A stretch of DNA of 64,000 bases from Lactobacillus colini (GTDB lineage: Bacteria; Bacillota; Bacilli; Lactobacillales; Lactobacillaceae). Each line of letters begins with the position of its first letter. Position 1 is the first letter of the stretch. The notes below the pieces were generated by a model that was given only the letters and a program-made list of their open reading frames with translations, did not search any database and was not told where the DNA came from. The position numbers were made by a program, and so were the translations under genes. The stretch is from positions 110,024-174,023 of the forward strand of contig NZ_JAGGLU010000004.1 in the NCBI RefSeq assembly GCF_017874575.1, written 5' to 3'. Below are positions 43,108 to 52,459 of this stretch, one piece after another.

Positions 43108-44505
43108 TTAGTCACGATTATAGCTAACTCTTTTTACTCGTTTAGTGAAATATTGCCATAAATAATAACCTAAATAGCAAATTATGATAAATGGAATCGT
43201 ATAATATAATGCCACTCTCTGATTTTTATCAAACCAAATTAAAGCACAAGAAAGAAAACTAGCTATAAAAGCAAAATATGGTACTAATGGATAGCAAGGT
43301 GTCTTATATTTCAATTCATTTAAATCATGTCCTTCAGCTATAAATTGCCGTCTAAAATTCAATTCAGCAATGGCAATTGCCATCCATACGATAACTACCG
43401 CTAAGCCAGAAATTGAAACCAATACTAGATAAACTGTGCTTGCAGCCACCTTACTTGAAACCAAAGTAAAGATACCGCCAATCATGCTAGCAATTAATGA
43501 AGCTGTAGGAACACCACGCTTACCAGTCTTCTTAAAAATTTTAGGAATTGTTCCCTCATTGCTAAGCGACCATAACATTCTAGTTGAAGCATATAGACCA
43601 GAATTAGCTGCTGAAATAATAGCCGTCAAGACCACGAAATTCATAATATCTGCCGCAAAAGGAACGTGAATCTGCTCCAACACATATACGAATGGGCTTT
43701 GCGTTACACCAGCAACTTTATAAGGGATTAAGGCAGCCATTACCACAATACTACCAATAAAGAAAATGACTAAACGCCACAAGGTAGTCTTAATTGCACT
43801 AGGTATTGCCTTTTGAGGTTTAGCTGCTTCTCCGGCTGTAATTCCGATAAGTTCCGTTCCTGAAAAGGCAAAGTTAACAGTTAACATTGTAGTAAACAAT
43901 CCGCCCCAACCATTAGGGAACCAGCCATTCTTATAGAAATTAGACAAGCCCGGCGTATGAGTAAATCCTTTAATTGGCAAAACTCCGCAAATCGCTAAAA
44001 ATCCCAAAACTATAAATACGACTATTGCAAATACCTTAATTGCAGATAGCCAGAATTCACTTTCTGCAAAAGTTCTAACCGAAAAAAAGTTACTCAAAAA
44101 AATTAAAATCATACAAGCCAAGCTCCAGATCCAAACTGGAATTTGCGGAAACCATTTTTGCATGATTAGACCAGCAGCCGTAAATTCTGATCCTAAGGCG
44201 ATAGTCCAAGTTAGCCAATACATGATTGCTACCATAAATCCTGTAGCTGGACCAATGTATTTTTTAGCATAAACATGAAAAGCCCCTGTATAAGGCATTG
44301 CTACAGATAATTCACCTAAACAAAGCATTACTGCAAATACAATCACAGCCCCTACTAAGTAAGCAATAACTGTTCCTAAAGCTCCAGCCTCATGAATTGT
44401 ATAGCCTGAACTTAAAAATAATCCAGTTCCAATTACACCGCCAAGTGAAATCATTCTAATATGACGTGTTTCCATCTTCCTGTTTAGATGCGTTTGATGT
44501 TTCAT
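43108..44505 (-). CDS. mmuP: Amino acid permease, probable S-methylmethionine permease
   Basis: 465 residues with twelve transmembrane segments of the APC superfamily, AAT family ([17 protein letters not shown] in TM1; [14 protein letters not shown]). The start is four bases after the mmuM stop, so the two form an operon under a methionine-type T-box. In E. coli and other bacteria MmuP imports S-methylmethionine for MmuM. The substrate is inferred from this pairing; the fold alone would allow other amino acids. Confidence 0.8.
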   Translation of the reverse strand: MKHQTHLNRKMETRHIRMISLGGVIGTGLFLSSGYTIHEAGALGTVIAYLVGAVIVFAVMLCLGELSVAMPYTGAFHVYAKKYIGPATGFMVAIMYWLTWTIALGSEFTAAGLIMQKWFPQIPVWIWSLACMILIFLSNFFSVRTFAESEFWLSAIKVFAIVVFIVLGFLAICGVLPIKGFTHTPGLSNFYKNGWFPNGWGGLFTTMLTVNFAFSGTELIGITAGEAAKPQKAIPSAIKTTLWRLVIFFIGSIVVMAALIPYKVAGVTQSPFVYVLEQIHVPFAADIMNFVVLTAIISAANSGLYASTRMLWSLSNEGTIPKIFKKTGKRGVPTASLIASMIGGIFTLVSSKVAASTVYLVLVSISGLAVVIVWMAIAIAELNFRRQFIAEGHDLNELKYKTPCYPLVPYFAFIASFLSCALIWFDKNQRVALYYTIPFIIICYLGYYLWQYFTKRVKRVSYNRD

Positions 44506-44509
44506 ATTA

Positions 44510-45430
44510 TCACCTCAATTTGGTTAAAGTTTGACTAATCCGTTTAATCTCTTCTGGTCCCGTAGTGCAACATCCCCCAATTAACCGCGCTCCTAATTGA
44601 TACCACCTGGCAGCTAGTTGCGAGAATTCATATTGCTTTTCAACTTTTTTCCATTGTTTAACTTTAGGATCATAAACAGTTCCAGAATTTGGATAAACTA
44701 CTAAGCTTTTATCAGTATATTTATTCATTTCAATTAGTGCTTCATCTACTAGATCAGGATTTACGCAATTAATTCCTACCGCGAACACTTGCTGATATTC
44801 ATTTATTTTCTTGATAGCTTCTTTTAAAGATGTTCCATCACTAATTTGCTTACTATTTTTTAAGGTAAAGCTAACATATACTGGGATATTTTTAGCGTTT
44901 TTCTTGACCCAATCTAACAGGACAATTGTTTCAGATAGTTTAGGTTGGGTTTCAATTGCAAGAATGTCAGGATCTTGACTTAAGACAGTCTTCAGACGCG
45001 GAAGGTGAAAAGCTAAGTATTCATCTCTACTTAACTCATAATCACCACGATATTCACTGCCATCAGCCAAATATGCGCCATAAGAACCGATAGTTGCAGC
45101 GACATAATTATGTTGCCCTGTTCTATTTTCATAATCATCACGGGCCTGCTTAGCAATTTTGACACCATCTGCAATAAATTTTTTAGCCTCTTGCAAGGAG
45201 TACCCAGCTTCAACAAAGGCCTGACTATTTGCTTGATAAGTATCAGTAATTACCAGTTGGGCTCCTGCTTGAAAATAATCCATATGTGCTTGATAAACCT
45301 TGTCTAAATCATCAATTAAGGCAATTCCAGTCCATAACTTATTGTTAGTATCAACGCCTTGTCTTTCTAATTCATCTGACATTGCCCCGTCAAGTACTAG
45401 TCCTTTCTTAGCTTCTTCAATTAAACTCAT
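44510..45430 (-). CDS. mmuM: Homocysteine S-methyltransferase
   Basis: 306 residues, zinc-dependent. Zinc cysteines lie in [10 protein letters not shown] and [11 protein letters not shown]. It transfers a methyl group from S-methylmethionine (or SAM) to homocysteine, giving methionine. It is the first gene after the T-box terminator, with AGGAG before the ATG. It recycles sulfur without the folate- or B12-dependent synthases. Confidence 0.94.
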   Translation of the reverse strand: MSLIEEAKKGLVLDGAMSDELERQGVDTNNKLWTGIALIDDLDKVYQAHMDYFQAGAQLVITDTYQANSQAFVEAGYSLQEAKKFIADGVKIAKQARDDYENRTGQHNYVAATIGSYGAYLADGSEYRGDYELSRDEYLAFHLPRLKTVLSQDPDILAIETQPKLSETIVLLDWVKKNAKNIPVYVSFTLKNSKQISDGTSLKEAIKKINEYQQVFAVGINCVNPDLVDEALIEMNKYTDKSLVVYPNSGTVYDPKVKQWKKVEKQYEFSQLAARWYQLGARLIGGCCTTGPEEIKRISQTLTKLR

Positions 45431-45439
45431 CTTAAGATA

Positions 45440-45720
45440 CTCCTTTCGTAAAACAAAAAAGCACTCAATCCTAAAAAGGACGAGTGCTTCGTGTTACCAC
45501 CTTTATTCGTCTATTACTTACGTAATAAACCTCACTGACTACTATCATAGCCTGTAGTAGATAACGGTCTACAATCCCCGTTGCTGGCTAAATGTCACCA
45601 ACACTGATATCCAAGCCCATGTTCACCAATGTCACTTAATTATCTCGCACCAACCGATAATTCTCTGCTATAAGTTAGATTAGTTACTCTGCTCTTCAAG
45701 CTCTTTTAAATATTTGTTAA
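45440..45720 (-). promoter_or_regulatory. T-box leader of mmuM-mmuP (probable Met specifier)
   Basis: The T-box core AGGTGGTAACACG lies at 45490-45502 (minus strand), followed by a terminator (45455-45490; stem AAGCACTC/GAGTGCTT) and T run. The upstream stem I has a GAAC-ATG-GG stretch with ATG at 45618-45620, a candidate methionine specifier that agrees with the downstream genes. The specifier assignment is inferred; the T-box itself is clear. Confidence 0.88.
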
Positions 45721-45749
45721 TAATATATAATTTTAGTTTTAATCTGTCA
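45721..45749 (-). promoter_or_regulatory. Promoter of the mmuM T-box transcript
   Basis: Perfect TTGACA (45744-45749), 17-base spacer, TATATT (45721-45726) on the minus strand. Confidence 0.85.
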
Positions 45750-45981
45750 AGAATAAAATTGACACACTGTTGATATTTTTCTTAGCCCAATTATTAAAAC
45801 TTTCTAGAAAGATACATTCTTCTAACATTTTTTATTCTATTACAATATTCTTTTTTTAGATTTTTTTCGGTCAAATTTCGGTCAAAAAATTACTTAATAA
45901 ATCTACGTTTATCAAGAACATTAAAAGATAACCTTTCAATACTATCTATATTTGTTAGATTTTCAGATAATTTTGAAAAAT
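45750..45981. other. Non-coding flank of tmRNA, possible attachment-site remnant
   Basis: No credible gene. An 11-base sequence TTTCGGTCAAA is repeated perfectly in tandem at 45865-45875 and 45876-45886, resembling arm-type integrase binding sites. On the minus strand a short open stretch ends in VLDKRRFIK-stop. The part nearest tmRNA (45951-45981) resembles the region after the tRNA-Gln terminator at 31120-31150. Confidence 0.35.
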
Positions 45982-46029
45982 AAAAAGTCTTTATTACAAG
46001 CTTTTAAGTCACTTGATAATAAAGACTTC
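45982..46029 (-). terminator. Terminator of tmRNA
   Basis: Stem AAGTCTTTATTA...TAATAAAGACTT followed by T in the minus-strand direction. Confidence 0.85.
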
Positions 46030-46038
46030 AATCAACTA

Positions 46039-46401
46039 TGGAGATGAGGGGAGTTGAACCCCTGTCCAAACGCATTCCGTCATTAACCTCTACGATCATA
46101 GTTATATTACTTGATCTCGCCTTAACACTACGCCATATAACAGGGCTGATGTATTAAGACATACCTAGTCAATCTTATTTTTAACTATTCAGGTAAGGTA
46201 GTTAAACGTAGCTCACTAATGGTAAAACCCAAGAAGCAGCCATGAGCAAACCGCTACTGGATCACGAGAGCTGACTAAGCAGCTACTGCGTAAGAATTTT
46301 CGTTATTTGCAGTTATATTTAACTGTGACGTTTTAACGTAGACGTGACCTACGAATCGCAGTCAATGCGAATCTACGCCTGTCGAATCCCAAAACATCCC
46401 C
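46039..46401 (-). ncRNA. ssrA: Transfer-messenger RNA
   Basis: The 5' end GGGGATGTTTTGGGATTCGACAG and 3' end GGTTCAACTCCCCTCATCTCCA form the tRNA-like domain; CCA is encoded. The internal reading frame (46275-46310) gives the tag ANNENSYAVAA followed by TAG. tmRNA with SmpB rescues stalled ribosomes and tags the product for degradation. A TGT-TAAGAT extended -10 lies at 46415-46420. Confidence 0.97.
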
Positions 46402-46453
46402 AGGTACGTTAACTATCTTAACATACCTGAGAATGAATTGCGACTATAACGAA

Positions 46454-47653
46454 TTATTTATCTAAATGAGCCAAACGAACAACATCACGTTCAATCATTA
46501 ATTCCTCATCAGTTGGAATAATCATTCCAATAACCTTAGAATCGGGCTTAGTAATTATCTTTTCACCGTTAGTACTATTAGCTTGTTCATCTGGAATTAG
46601 ACCAATAATACGCATTTGGTCCATCACAGCTTGACGAATAGCTGAATTGTGTTCACCAATACCAGCAGTGAAGACAATTACATCTAAGCCACCCATTTCC
46701 ATAAAGTAAGAACCAATATAGCGAACTAAACGATTAATAAAGATTTCTCTGGCTAGCTTAGCACGCTTATTGCCCTTCTCTTCAGCAGCTATAATATCAC
46801 GCATATCTGGTGAAACACCTGAAATACCTAATAAGCCTGACTTATGGTTAAGAATATCAATTGCATCATCAAAGTCGCTGATACCACTCTTCATCATAAT
46901 ATATTGAATAACTGATGGATCAATATCACCGCTACGCGTGCTCATTGTTAAGCCAGCTACTGGGCTAAATCCCATTGAAGTATCAAATGACTTACCATCC
47001 TTAACAGCAGTAATAGATGCCCCACTACCTAGGTGGCAGACAATCATCTTCATGTCTTCAAGTGGCTTGTTAAGCAGCTTAGCTGCACGCTGGGTCACAT
47101 AACGTACTGAAGTTCCATGAGCGCCGTACTTTCTTGCGCGGTACTTTTCGTAATAATCATAAGATACTGAATATAGATATTGCACAGGATCTAATGTCTG
47201 ATGGAAAGACGAATCAAATACTGCTACTTCAGGTACACCAGGAAGTATTTTCATAAAGGCACGAATACCATCAGCTTCTGGAATATTGTGCAATGGAGCA
47301 TACTCAGATAAGTCATATAGCTTCTGAATATTGTGTTCATCAATAAGAGCACTATCTTTAAATTCTTCCCCACCAGCAACTACTCGGTGACCAACACCAG
47401 CAATTTCTGAAAAATCTTCAATGACATTATGTTGCTTAAGCCAGTCTAGGAGTTTTTGAACTGCTTGTTCTTGAGTCGGAATATCCTTCTCTTCTTCAAA
47501 CTTAGTTCCATCTGCTAATTCTAAAGAAAAAACAGAGTTATCCAAGCCAACACGATCTGCCATCCCAGATGCAATTACCTTCTCATCAGGGTAAGAAAAC
47601 AACTTGTACTTAAATGAAGAACTACCAGAATTTATTGCTAAAATCTTTTTCAT
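46454..47653 (-). CDS. ackA: Acetate kinase
   Basis: 399 residues, ASKHA fold. Motifs KKILAINSGSSSFKYKLF (phosphate 1), GHRVVAGGEEF and VFTAGIGEHN are present. It converts acetyl phosphate and ADP to acetate and ATP. The ATG at 47651-47653 gives the conserved N-terminus; the frame extends upstream but overlaps the preceding gene. It follows a YtxK-type methyltransferase, as in many Firmicutes. Confidence 0.97.
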   Translation of the reverse strand: MKKILAINSGSSSFKYKLFSYPDEKVIASGMADRVGLDNSVFSLELADGTKFEEEKDIPTQEQAVQKLLDWLKQHNVIEDFSEIAGVGHRVVAGGEEFKDSALIDEHNIQKLYDLSEYAPLHNIPEADGIRAFMKILPGVPEVAVFDSSFHQTLDPVQYLYSVSYDYYEKYRARKYGAHGTSVRYVTQRAAKLLNKPLEDMKMIVCHLGSGASITAVKDGKSFDTSMGFSPVAGLTMSTRSGDIDPSVIQYIMMKSGISDFDDAIDILNHKSGLLGISGVSPDMRDIIAAEEKGNKRAKLAREIFINRLVRYIGSYFMEMGGLDVIVFTAGIGEHNSAIRQAVMDQMRIIGLIPDEQANSTNGEKIITKPDSKVIGMIIPTDEELMIERDVVRLAHLDK

Positions 47654-47681
47654 TTTATACCTCTTAATTTTACTAGATACA

Positions 47682-48689
47682 TTACTCAACATCTTTATTG
47701 TACCAGTCATTTAACTTCAAATTAAATTCAACTAAAGACTTAGGATCTTTTAGTGAATCTAATTTTGCAATTAATACTTCTTTAGGTTTAACATTCTCGC
47801 CATGATTTTGCAAAACTAAAATAGATTTTTGTTGGACTTCATTTGCAAACATATCATTAGGTAACTCGACAATTGCTTGAATATTCACCTTCTTAGCTAG
47901 CCACGGCATGAAGTCAGCTGAATTCTTATCTGAAAATAGGAGCTTAGGCACAACTAAAAAGGCATAGCCACCTGAGCGAAGATTCTTGATTGCTTGTTCA
48001 ATCATTAAAGTATGAGTAAATGAATGTCCTTGTTTAGCATGATTTTCAAAGTTTTTAGCATTATCATCTAGTGGATAATAACCTACTGGTAAATCTGTCA
48101 AAATAACATCCGCTGTTGGAATCATCCATGAATCAAGGGCATCTTGACGAAATAGCTCAATATTTAAATCATCTAAGTGAGCACCAACATCCGCTAGATC
48201 AAGCAACCCCTCATCATTATCAATTCCAAATAACTTATAGTCATTCTTAGAATGATTTTCAGCAATTAATTGTCTAACCACAGAATATAACAGTGTTCCA
48301 GTTCCAATTGCAGGATCAACAATTGATTTAAAATTCTTAGGAACAATCTTTTGCCAGATTAGGGCAATTACTGTCGCAATAATTGTTGGTGTTGGCATTT
48401 GCGTATAGTCTCTGCCATCTTCATTAACTGCCTTCAAAGCTAATAAGGTAAAAATCTGCATCTTCAATTGACGTGACATATTTTCATAGCCTAAAGCATG
48501 ATATTTTTCAGTTAATTGCGCGACAGTTTCTTTATCGGGTGCTCCGGCTTCAACTTTAATTTTTCCATTTTCTAAATTATCAAAAGTTTCAGTCAAAGCT
48601 GATGAAAAGGACACGTTTAGATCCTTTTGTAATAATTCAACTACTTCTTGAAATTTTGGATAAAGTTCTTCTAATTTTTGTTTTTGCAT
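47682..48689 (-). CDS. Class I SAM-dependent methyltransferase, YtxK-like
   Basis: 335 residues. An N-terminal helical domain (1-95) is followed by an N6-adenine-methyltransferase-like domain with VDPAIGTGTLLYSV (motif I) and LTDLPVGYYP in place of the catalytic NPPY. The conserved position between comG and ackA matches B. subtilis ytxK. Target unknown; the altered catalytic motif means DNA methylation should not be assumed. Confidence 0.85.
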   Translation of the reverse strand: MQKQKLEELYPKFQEVVELLQKDLNVSFSSALTETFDNLENGKIKVEAGAPDKETVAQLTEKYHALGYENMSRQLKMQIFTLLALKAVNEDGRDYTQMPTPTIIATVIALIWQKIVPKNFKSIVDPAIGTGTLLYSVVRQLIAENHSKNDYKLFGIDNDEGLLDLADVGAHLDDLNIELFRQDALDSWMIPTADVILTDLPVGYYPLDDNAKNFENHAKQGHSFTHTLMIEQAIKNLRSGGYAFLVVPKLLFSDKNSADFMPWLAKKVNIQAIVELPNDMFANEVQQKSILVLQNHGENVKPKEVLIAKLDSLKDPKSLVEFNLKLNDWYNKDVE

Positions 48690-48758
48690 AGTTCTAACCC
48701 CTTTACCTTAATATTCTATAGGTTAGTGAATTAAGTCGCAAGAACTGTAAATTTTCAA

Positions 48759-48917
48759 TTAGAGGAAGTATTTCAATAACATTAAGTTATTTTCCATATT
48801 TTGGCAAAAGTAATTCATATAAAATTCCGTAAATAATATGCAAGTAGTCAATACTAAGACAGCACTAAGTAGTGCGCTTGCTGGAAGTTTCTGGCTTTTC
48901 TTTTTGATCGTTAACAT
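48759..48917 (-). CDS. comGG: Candidate ComGG minor pseudopilin
   Basis: A 52-codon frame beginning at the ATG at 48915-48917 inside the end of comGF (53-base overlap, different frame) and ending at 48759. The protein has a basic N-terminus (MLTIKKKSQKLP), one hydrophobic helix (about 13-32) and a short tail. Position after comGF and topology fit ComGG, which is poorly conserved and often missed. The upstream sequence is a weak ribosome site, so translation would be coupled to comGF. It is shorter than most ComGG proteins. Confidence 0.55.
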   Translation of the reverse strand: MLTIKKKSQKLPASALLSAVLVLTTCILFTEFYMNYFCQNMENNLMLLKYFL

Positions 48918-49413
48918 CTTTTGGCTTGCTCTTTTCTTTTTTAACTTTTAGCGGTTTATCAACTTTAAAAACTAACTCACTGCGTCCGCCCTCTTCCTCA
49001 TTAACACTAATTGTAAACTCATCAATATCATAAGAAAAATGGCTCGATCTAAGATTCAATAATAGTGGAACGTGTCCACCGTCAATACCGCTCATTCTGA
49101 CCATGTTATGATAGCTTTCAATAACGTAAGTATCAAATACAGGTTCACCGTTATCCTTTTCAGAAACTAATGTTTTCAAAACTATTCTGGCACCATTAGA
49201 ACTATCAGGATAAATTTCAACATGCTTTTTTCTTTTAAGGAATTTATCTAATTGCATATAACTGTATGCTACATTGTTGGCGGGATCTTTTAGCTTTTCG
49301 CTGTTTTTGATTATGCCGAGCGTATTTTGCAAAATCGTAAAGCACATCAACGTAATCATTAAGGCTAGAATTGCTTCTGCAATTGTGAAGCCCTTAAGCT
49401 TATTTAACTTCAT
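48865..49413 (-). CDS. comGF: Competence minor pseudopilin ComGF
   Basis: 182 residues with a prepilin-like N-terminus (KLKGFTIAEAILALMITLMCF) and a soluble C-terminal part matching ComGF. The C-terminal tail (about 155-182) is rich in lysine and glutamate and overlaps the next frame. It overlaps comGE by fourteen bases. Part of the transformation pseudopilus. Confidence 0.87.
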   Translation of the reverse strand: MKLNKLKGFTIAEAILALMITLMCFTILQNTLGIIKNSEKLKDPANNVAYSYMQLDKFLKRKKHVEIYPDSSNGARIVLKTLVSEKDNGEPVFDTYVIESYHNMVRMSGIDGGHVPLLLNLRSSHFSYDIDEFTISVNEEEGGRSELVFKVDKPLKVKKEKSKPKDVNDQKEKPETSSKRTT

Positions 49414-49672
49414 ATACTACTTTACCCATAGTCTTATCTAGAACTTGATCGGCTCCAGCCTGTTCATAGAGATGATCGTGAACTGTTACTTGCTGTTTAC
49501 TAGTATTGTTAAGGACATAGCTAGCATAAGCTCGGTCAATTCTTCGATCAATGTTTTGATTAATCTTTTTAGTTTGACCCAATGTATAAAACAATAAGGT
49601 AACGCCCAAACATGCTAAAAATAAGCTAACACTCGCCTCTAATAATAAAAAGCCTCTCTGCTTAACCATCAA
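49400..49672 (-). CDS. comGE: Competence minor pseudopilin ComGE
   Basis: 90 residues with the prepilin motif RGFLLLEASVSLFLACLG at the N-terminus. It overlaps comGD by eleven bases and comGF by fourteen. Identified by motif and operon position. Confidence 0.82.
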   Translation of the reverse strand: MMVKQRGFLLLEASVSLFLACLGVTLLFYTLGQTKKINQNIDRRIDRAYASYVLNNTSKQQVTVHDHLYEQAGADQVLDKTMGKVVYEVK

Positions 49673-50099
49673 CCATCTTACCCCACATCATTTGAATCTT
49701 GATCTTTACCCTTTGATTGTTATTAACAAATGTAATTGTCCTAGGAGTTAAGTTGCCATCTTGTGAAATATTAATTGGAAAGCCATAAATATTAATATTA
49801 TCAGGCAACTTATATCTTTTAGTTCCTTGATTGCCACTCCTTACCTTAATTTGTTGCTTATTAGTATCATATTCCACAATCCTGATACTATGAGTGAGAG
49901 CAGCTTGCCTAGCTGCATAGTTAATTGCTGTTCGACATGATCTTTTAGCGTTAAGCAAGTCAACTGACTCTTGGTATCCTCTTAGATATAAGGCTGGCAC
50001 TAATGCCAAAAAAGCTACGATGAAGGTAATGATGATCGTTTCTGCTAAAGTGAAGGCTTTAATTCTCTGGACCTTTGACAATTCCATCTTTAATTTCAT
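49662..50099 (-). CDS. comGD: Competence minor pseudopilin ComGD
   Basis: 145 residues with a prepilin motif IKAFTLAETIIITFIVAFL. The start may be the ATG at 50097-50099 or the one at 50085-50087; both lie within the end of comGC and neither has a clear ribosome site. Identified by motif and position. Confidence 0.83.
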   Translation of the reverse strand: MKLKMELSKVQRIKAFTLAETIIITFIVAFLALVPALYLRGYQESVDLLNAKRSCRTAINYAARQAALTHSIRIVEYDTNKQQIKVRSGNQGTKRYKLPDNINIYGFPINISQDGNLTPRTITFVNNNQRVKIKIQMMWGKMVDG

Positions 50100-50385
50100 A
50101 TTTATTCTTTATAGCACGATCATATTGTTTGTCAGTTATTAATTTCTCTTCTTTAAGATCATCCCAGCTTGGATTTTCCTTACCAGATAGTTCAACTTGC
50201 GTTTGCAAAGTAGTCTTAAAAGCTTCTTCTGTTCTATCTTCTGCTTTTTTCCTTTGGGTACTTAAATTTGGTACTACCAACAAAATTAAAATAGCAATGA
50301 TTGCAATCACAACCACCATTTCAATTAAGGTAAAGCCCTTAGCTTTCTTAAAATTTTTTAGTAATGATTTGATTTTTGTTTTCAT
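50059..50385 (-). CDS. comGC: Competence major pseudopilin ComGC
   Basis: 108 residues. The cleavage site and helix KKAKGFTLIEMVVVIAIIAI are the ComGC signature, with the +5 glutamate. The ATG at 50383-50385 has AGGAG upstream; the frame extends further into comGB but without a ribosome site. It is the main subunit of the DNA-uptake pseudopilus and needs the prepilin peptidase ComC, not in this window. Confidence 0.93.
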   Translation of the reverse strand: MKTKIKSLLKNFKKAKGFTLIEMVVVIAIIAILILLVVPNLSTQRKKAEDRTEEAFKTTLQTQVELSGKENPSWDDLKEEKLITDKQYDRAIKNKYEIKDGIVKGPEN

Positions 50386-50393
50386 TTTTTCTC

Positions 50394-51395
50394 CTACATA
50401 TTCTGCATCGTAGCGTACATCGGTAATAATATTTTTAAATACATCCCCAAAATGCACACCCCAATAAAGATAAAGCAAATCGGCTGAATATTAACAACCA
50501 TCCTGCTAATCTTCAAATTTAATTCATAAAATAACGTCTTGCCTAAAATTGCACATCTCTTGCCGATCTCTTGCTTAGTAGCTCCTGTACTAATCAGCAA
50601 TAATAAGCTCTTCGGCAAAAATACCTCAGTTTCAATAATCTGCTTGAGAGTCTTGCCTGACTCTAATTGATGATAAATCTTACTACCTAGAACTTGCTGG
50701 ATTGAACCTATTGGTTGACTTTGGAGTAAGATGCACATCTGCCGGAGCGAGAAGCCATCTTGCAATAAGATAGCTAAATCATACACAATTAAATAATGCA
50801 CATAAATCTCAACAGTTTGACCAATTATCGGAATTGAGCGCAGCTTTTTTAGAGAGTTATAATCTTGCCTATTAAGTAAATAAAATAAACGACTAACGGC
50901 AATAATTCCTCCGATTACCAATAAAGCTAAGAAGCCGAATAAGATATCACTACCACTATCAGAAATTAACATCTCATTCTTCAAAAATGTATGCATAAAA
51001 AATAATAGTACCAACATCATACTCACTAACATTGCTGGATAGGCTAACTCACTCTTAATTTTTTTCAATTGCTTAATCTTCAGCCTACTTAATTGTGCTA
51101 ATTGGTCTAAGCAGTCAACTAAACTCCCATCTACCAGCGCCATCTCAATCTGGGCAGCTACTGTCTTAGAGAACCCTAATTCTAATAAGACCTGACTAAA
51201 CTTCTCACCTGCTGCTATTTTTTGGTTTAAGTTATTTAATAGTGTTCTTTTAGCTGACCAAATCTGTGGCATTAAACTTAAAGCTGCATTCAAAGAAAAG
51301 CCATTAGCCAGCGTCTGCCTTAAATAATCTAAAAAGATTAACTGCTCACTAGTTGACAGCTTATCCTTCTTGGTAGTCATTAAAAGTAACTTCAT
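50394..51395 (-). CDS. comGB: Competence type IV pilus assembly protein ComGB
   Basis: 333 residues, GspF/PilC family, two tandem helical domains with about three membrane helices (about 118-137, 148-170 and 300-322). It is the inner-membrane platform for the pseudopilus. It overlaps comGA by 35 bases, so translation is coupled. Confidence 0.92.
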   Translation of the reverse strand: MKLLLMTTKKDKLSTSEQLIFLDYLRQTLANGFSLNAALSLMPQIWSAKRTLLNNLNQKIAAGEKFSQVLLELGFSKTVAAQIEMALVDGSLVDCLDQLAQLSRLKIKQLKKIKSELAYPAMLVSMMLVLLFFMHTFLKNEMLISDSGSDILFGFLALLVIGGIIAVSRLFYLLNRQDYNSLKKLRSIPIIGQTVEIYVHYLIVYDLAILLQDGFSLRQMCILLQSQPIGSIQQVLGSKIYHQLESGKTLKQIIETEVFLPKSLLLLISTGATKQEIGKRCAILGKTLFYELNLKISRMVVNIQPICFIFIGVCILGMYLKILLPMYATMQNM

Positions 51396-52338
51396 CTATC
51401 TGCCCCTGCTTCTTCAAATAAGTTAAGTTATTCTTCCAGGAAATAAAATTACCCCGTTCAGAATTAAATATTTCATCTCTTAATTGCTTACCGCTAGCAA
51501 TATCTAAAATGCAGCTCAATTGTCTATCTTGATTCAATAATAGACGTTGATAAGAAATTGCGGTTAGGGAATTAGCTAATTCATCTTGCCTAACTCCTAA
51601 TCCTTCTAAGCGTGACAAAGTCTGAAAAGTACTCTTAGCATGTACAGTTGCTAGCACTAAATGTCCACTTAAGGCAGCATTGACAGCTAACTTAGCCGTT
51701 TGGCTATCTCTAATCTCACCGATAATCAAAATGTCTGGTCGGTGGCGTAAGGCTGCCTTAAGTAAGTCAGAATAAGTAATTGCTGCTACGTTATTGACTT
51801 GCGTCTGTAAAAACGTCTCCTCCCAAATCTCAACTGGATCTTCAATCGTCATTACCATCTTGTTGCAACTAATTGAGTGTGCAACTTGATACATGGTTGA
51901 AGTCTTGCCAGATCCAGTTGGTCCGCTAGTAACGATCATGCCACGCCGCTTAGCAAGTAATTCTAATTGCTCTAGTTGCTCAGGCAAAAAATACCGATTC
52001 TCCTGCATCCCATAAATCACCCTAATAACTAAAGATTCTTGATCATTAAAGTTACCTATGCATGACAGGCGCAAGAAGTAGCGCTTCTTAGCAACCTCCT
52101 TAATCAAGGAACCAACTTGCGGACGACGATGCTCAGCAATATCCATTTGCGAAATAAACTTATAATAATTAAGTAACTCTCTACCTAATGCATAGTCTAC
52201 TTTTTTGAATTCTTGAACGTTTTCTTTTAGTCGGAACTTGACTAAATACTTGTCAATAGCAGGCATGATAAAGATATCACTTACTCGCTTATTAATTGCG
52301 TCAATAAGAATATCATTAGCTATAGCTTGTATATCCAT
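51361..52338 (-). CDS. comGA: Competence type IV pilus ATPase ComGA
   Basis: 325 residues, GspE/PilB ATPase. Walker A GPTGSGKTSTMYQ, Asp box (TIEDPVEIWEE), Walker B (RPDILIIGEIRDSQTA) and His box (GHLVLATVHAKSTF) are all intact. It powers pseudopilus assembly. First gene of comGA-GG. GGAG lies upstream of the ATG. Confidence 0.95.
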   Translation of the reverse strand: MDIQAIANDILIDAINKRVSDIFIMPAIDKYLVKFRLKENVQEFKKVDYALGRELLNYYKFISQMDIAEHRRPQVGSLIKEVAKKRYFLRLSCIGNFNDQESLVIRVIYGMQENRYFLPEQLEQLELLAKRRGMIVTSGPTGSGKTSTMYQVAHSISCNKMVMTIEDPVEIWEETFLQTQVNNVAAITYSDLLKAALRHRPDILIIGEIRDSQTAKLAVNAALSGHLVLATVHAKSTFQTLSRLEGLGVRQDELANSLTAISYQRLLLNQDRQLSCILDIASGKQLRDEIFNSERGNFISWKNNLTYLKKQGQIDEVTFNDYQEG

Positions 52339-52357
52339 CTAAATCTCCTTCCATGAA

Positions 52358-52383
52358 ATTGTGGCCACAATCTTATATACGCA
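52358..52383 (-). promoter_or_regulatory. comG operon control region: palindrome and unusual -10
   Basis: A perfect 14-base palindrome ATTGTGGCCACAAT (52358-52371) lies between the comGA ribosome site and a GCGTATAT (52375-52382), which could be a competence-sigma-type -10 box (compare CGAATA-type boxes). T-rich tracts lie upstream. No housekeeping promoter is seen. Assignment is tentative. Confidence 0.4.
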
Positions 52384-52419
52384 AAAAAGTGGATTTTCTT
52401 TTTTTAAAATGTAAAAAAA

Positions 52420-52448
52420 ATAGACCTAGAAAATTCTAGGTCTACTTC
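52420..52448 (-). terminator. Terminator after yebC
   Basis: TAGACCTAGAA/TTCTAGGTCTA followed by a long T run in the minus-strand direction. Confidence 0.88.
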
Positions 52449-52459
52449 TAAATATTATT

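Noticed and set aside
45750..46038. Protein-coding remnant next to tmRNA
   Set aside because: Open stretches are under 40 codons with no ribosome site or recognisable motif.
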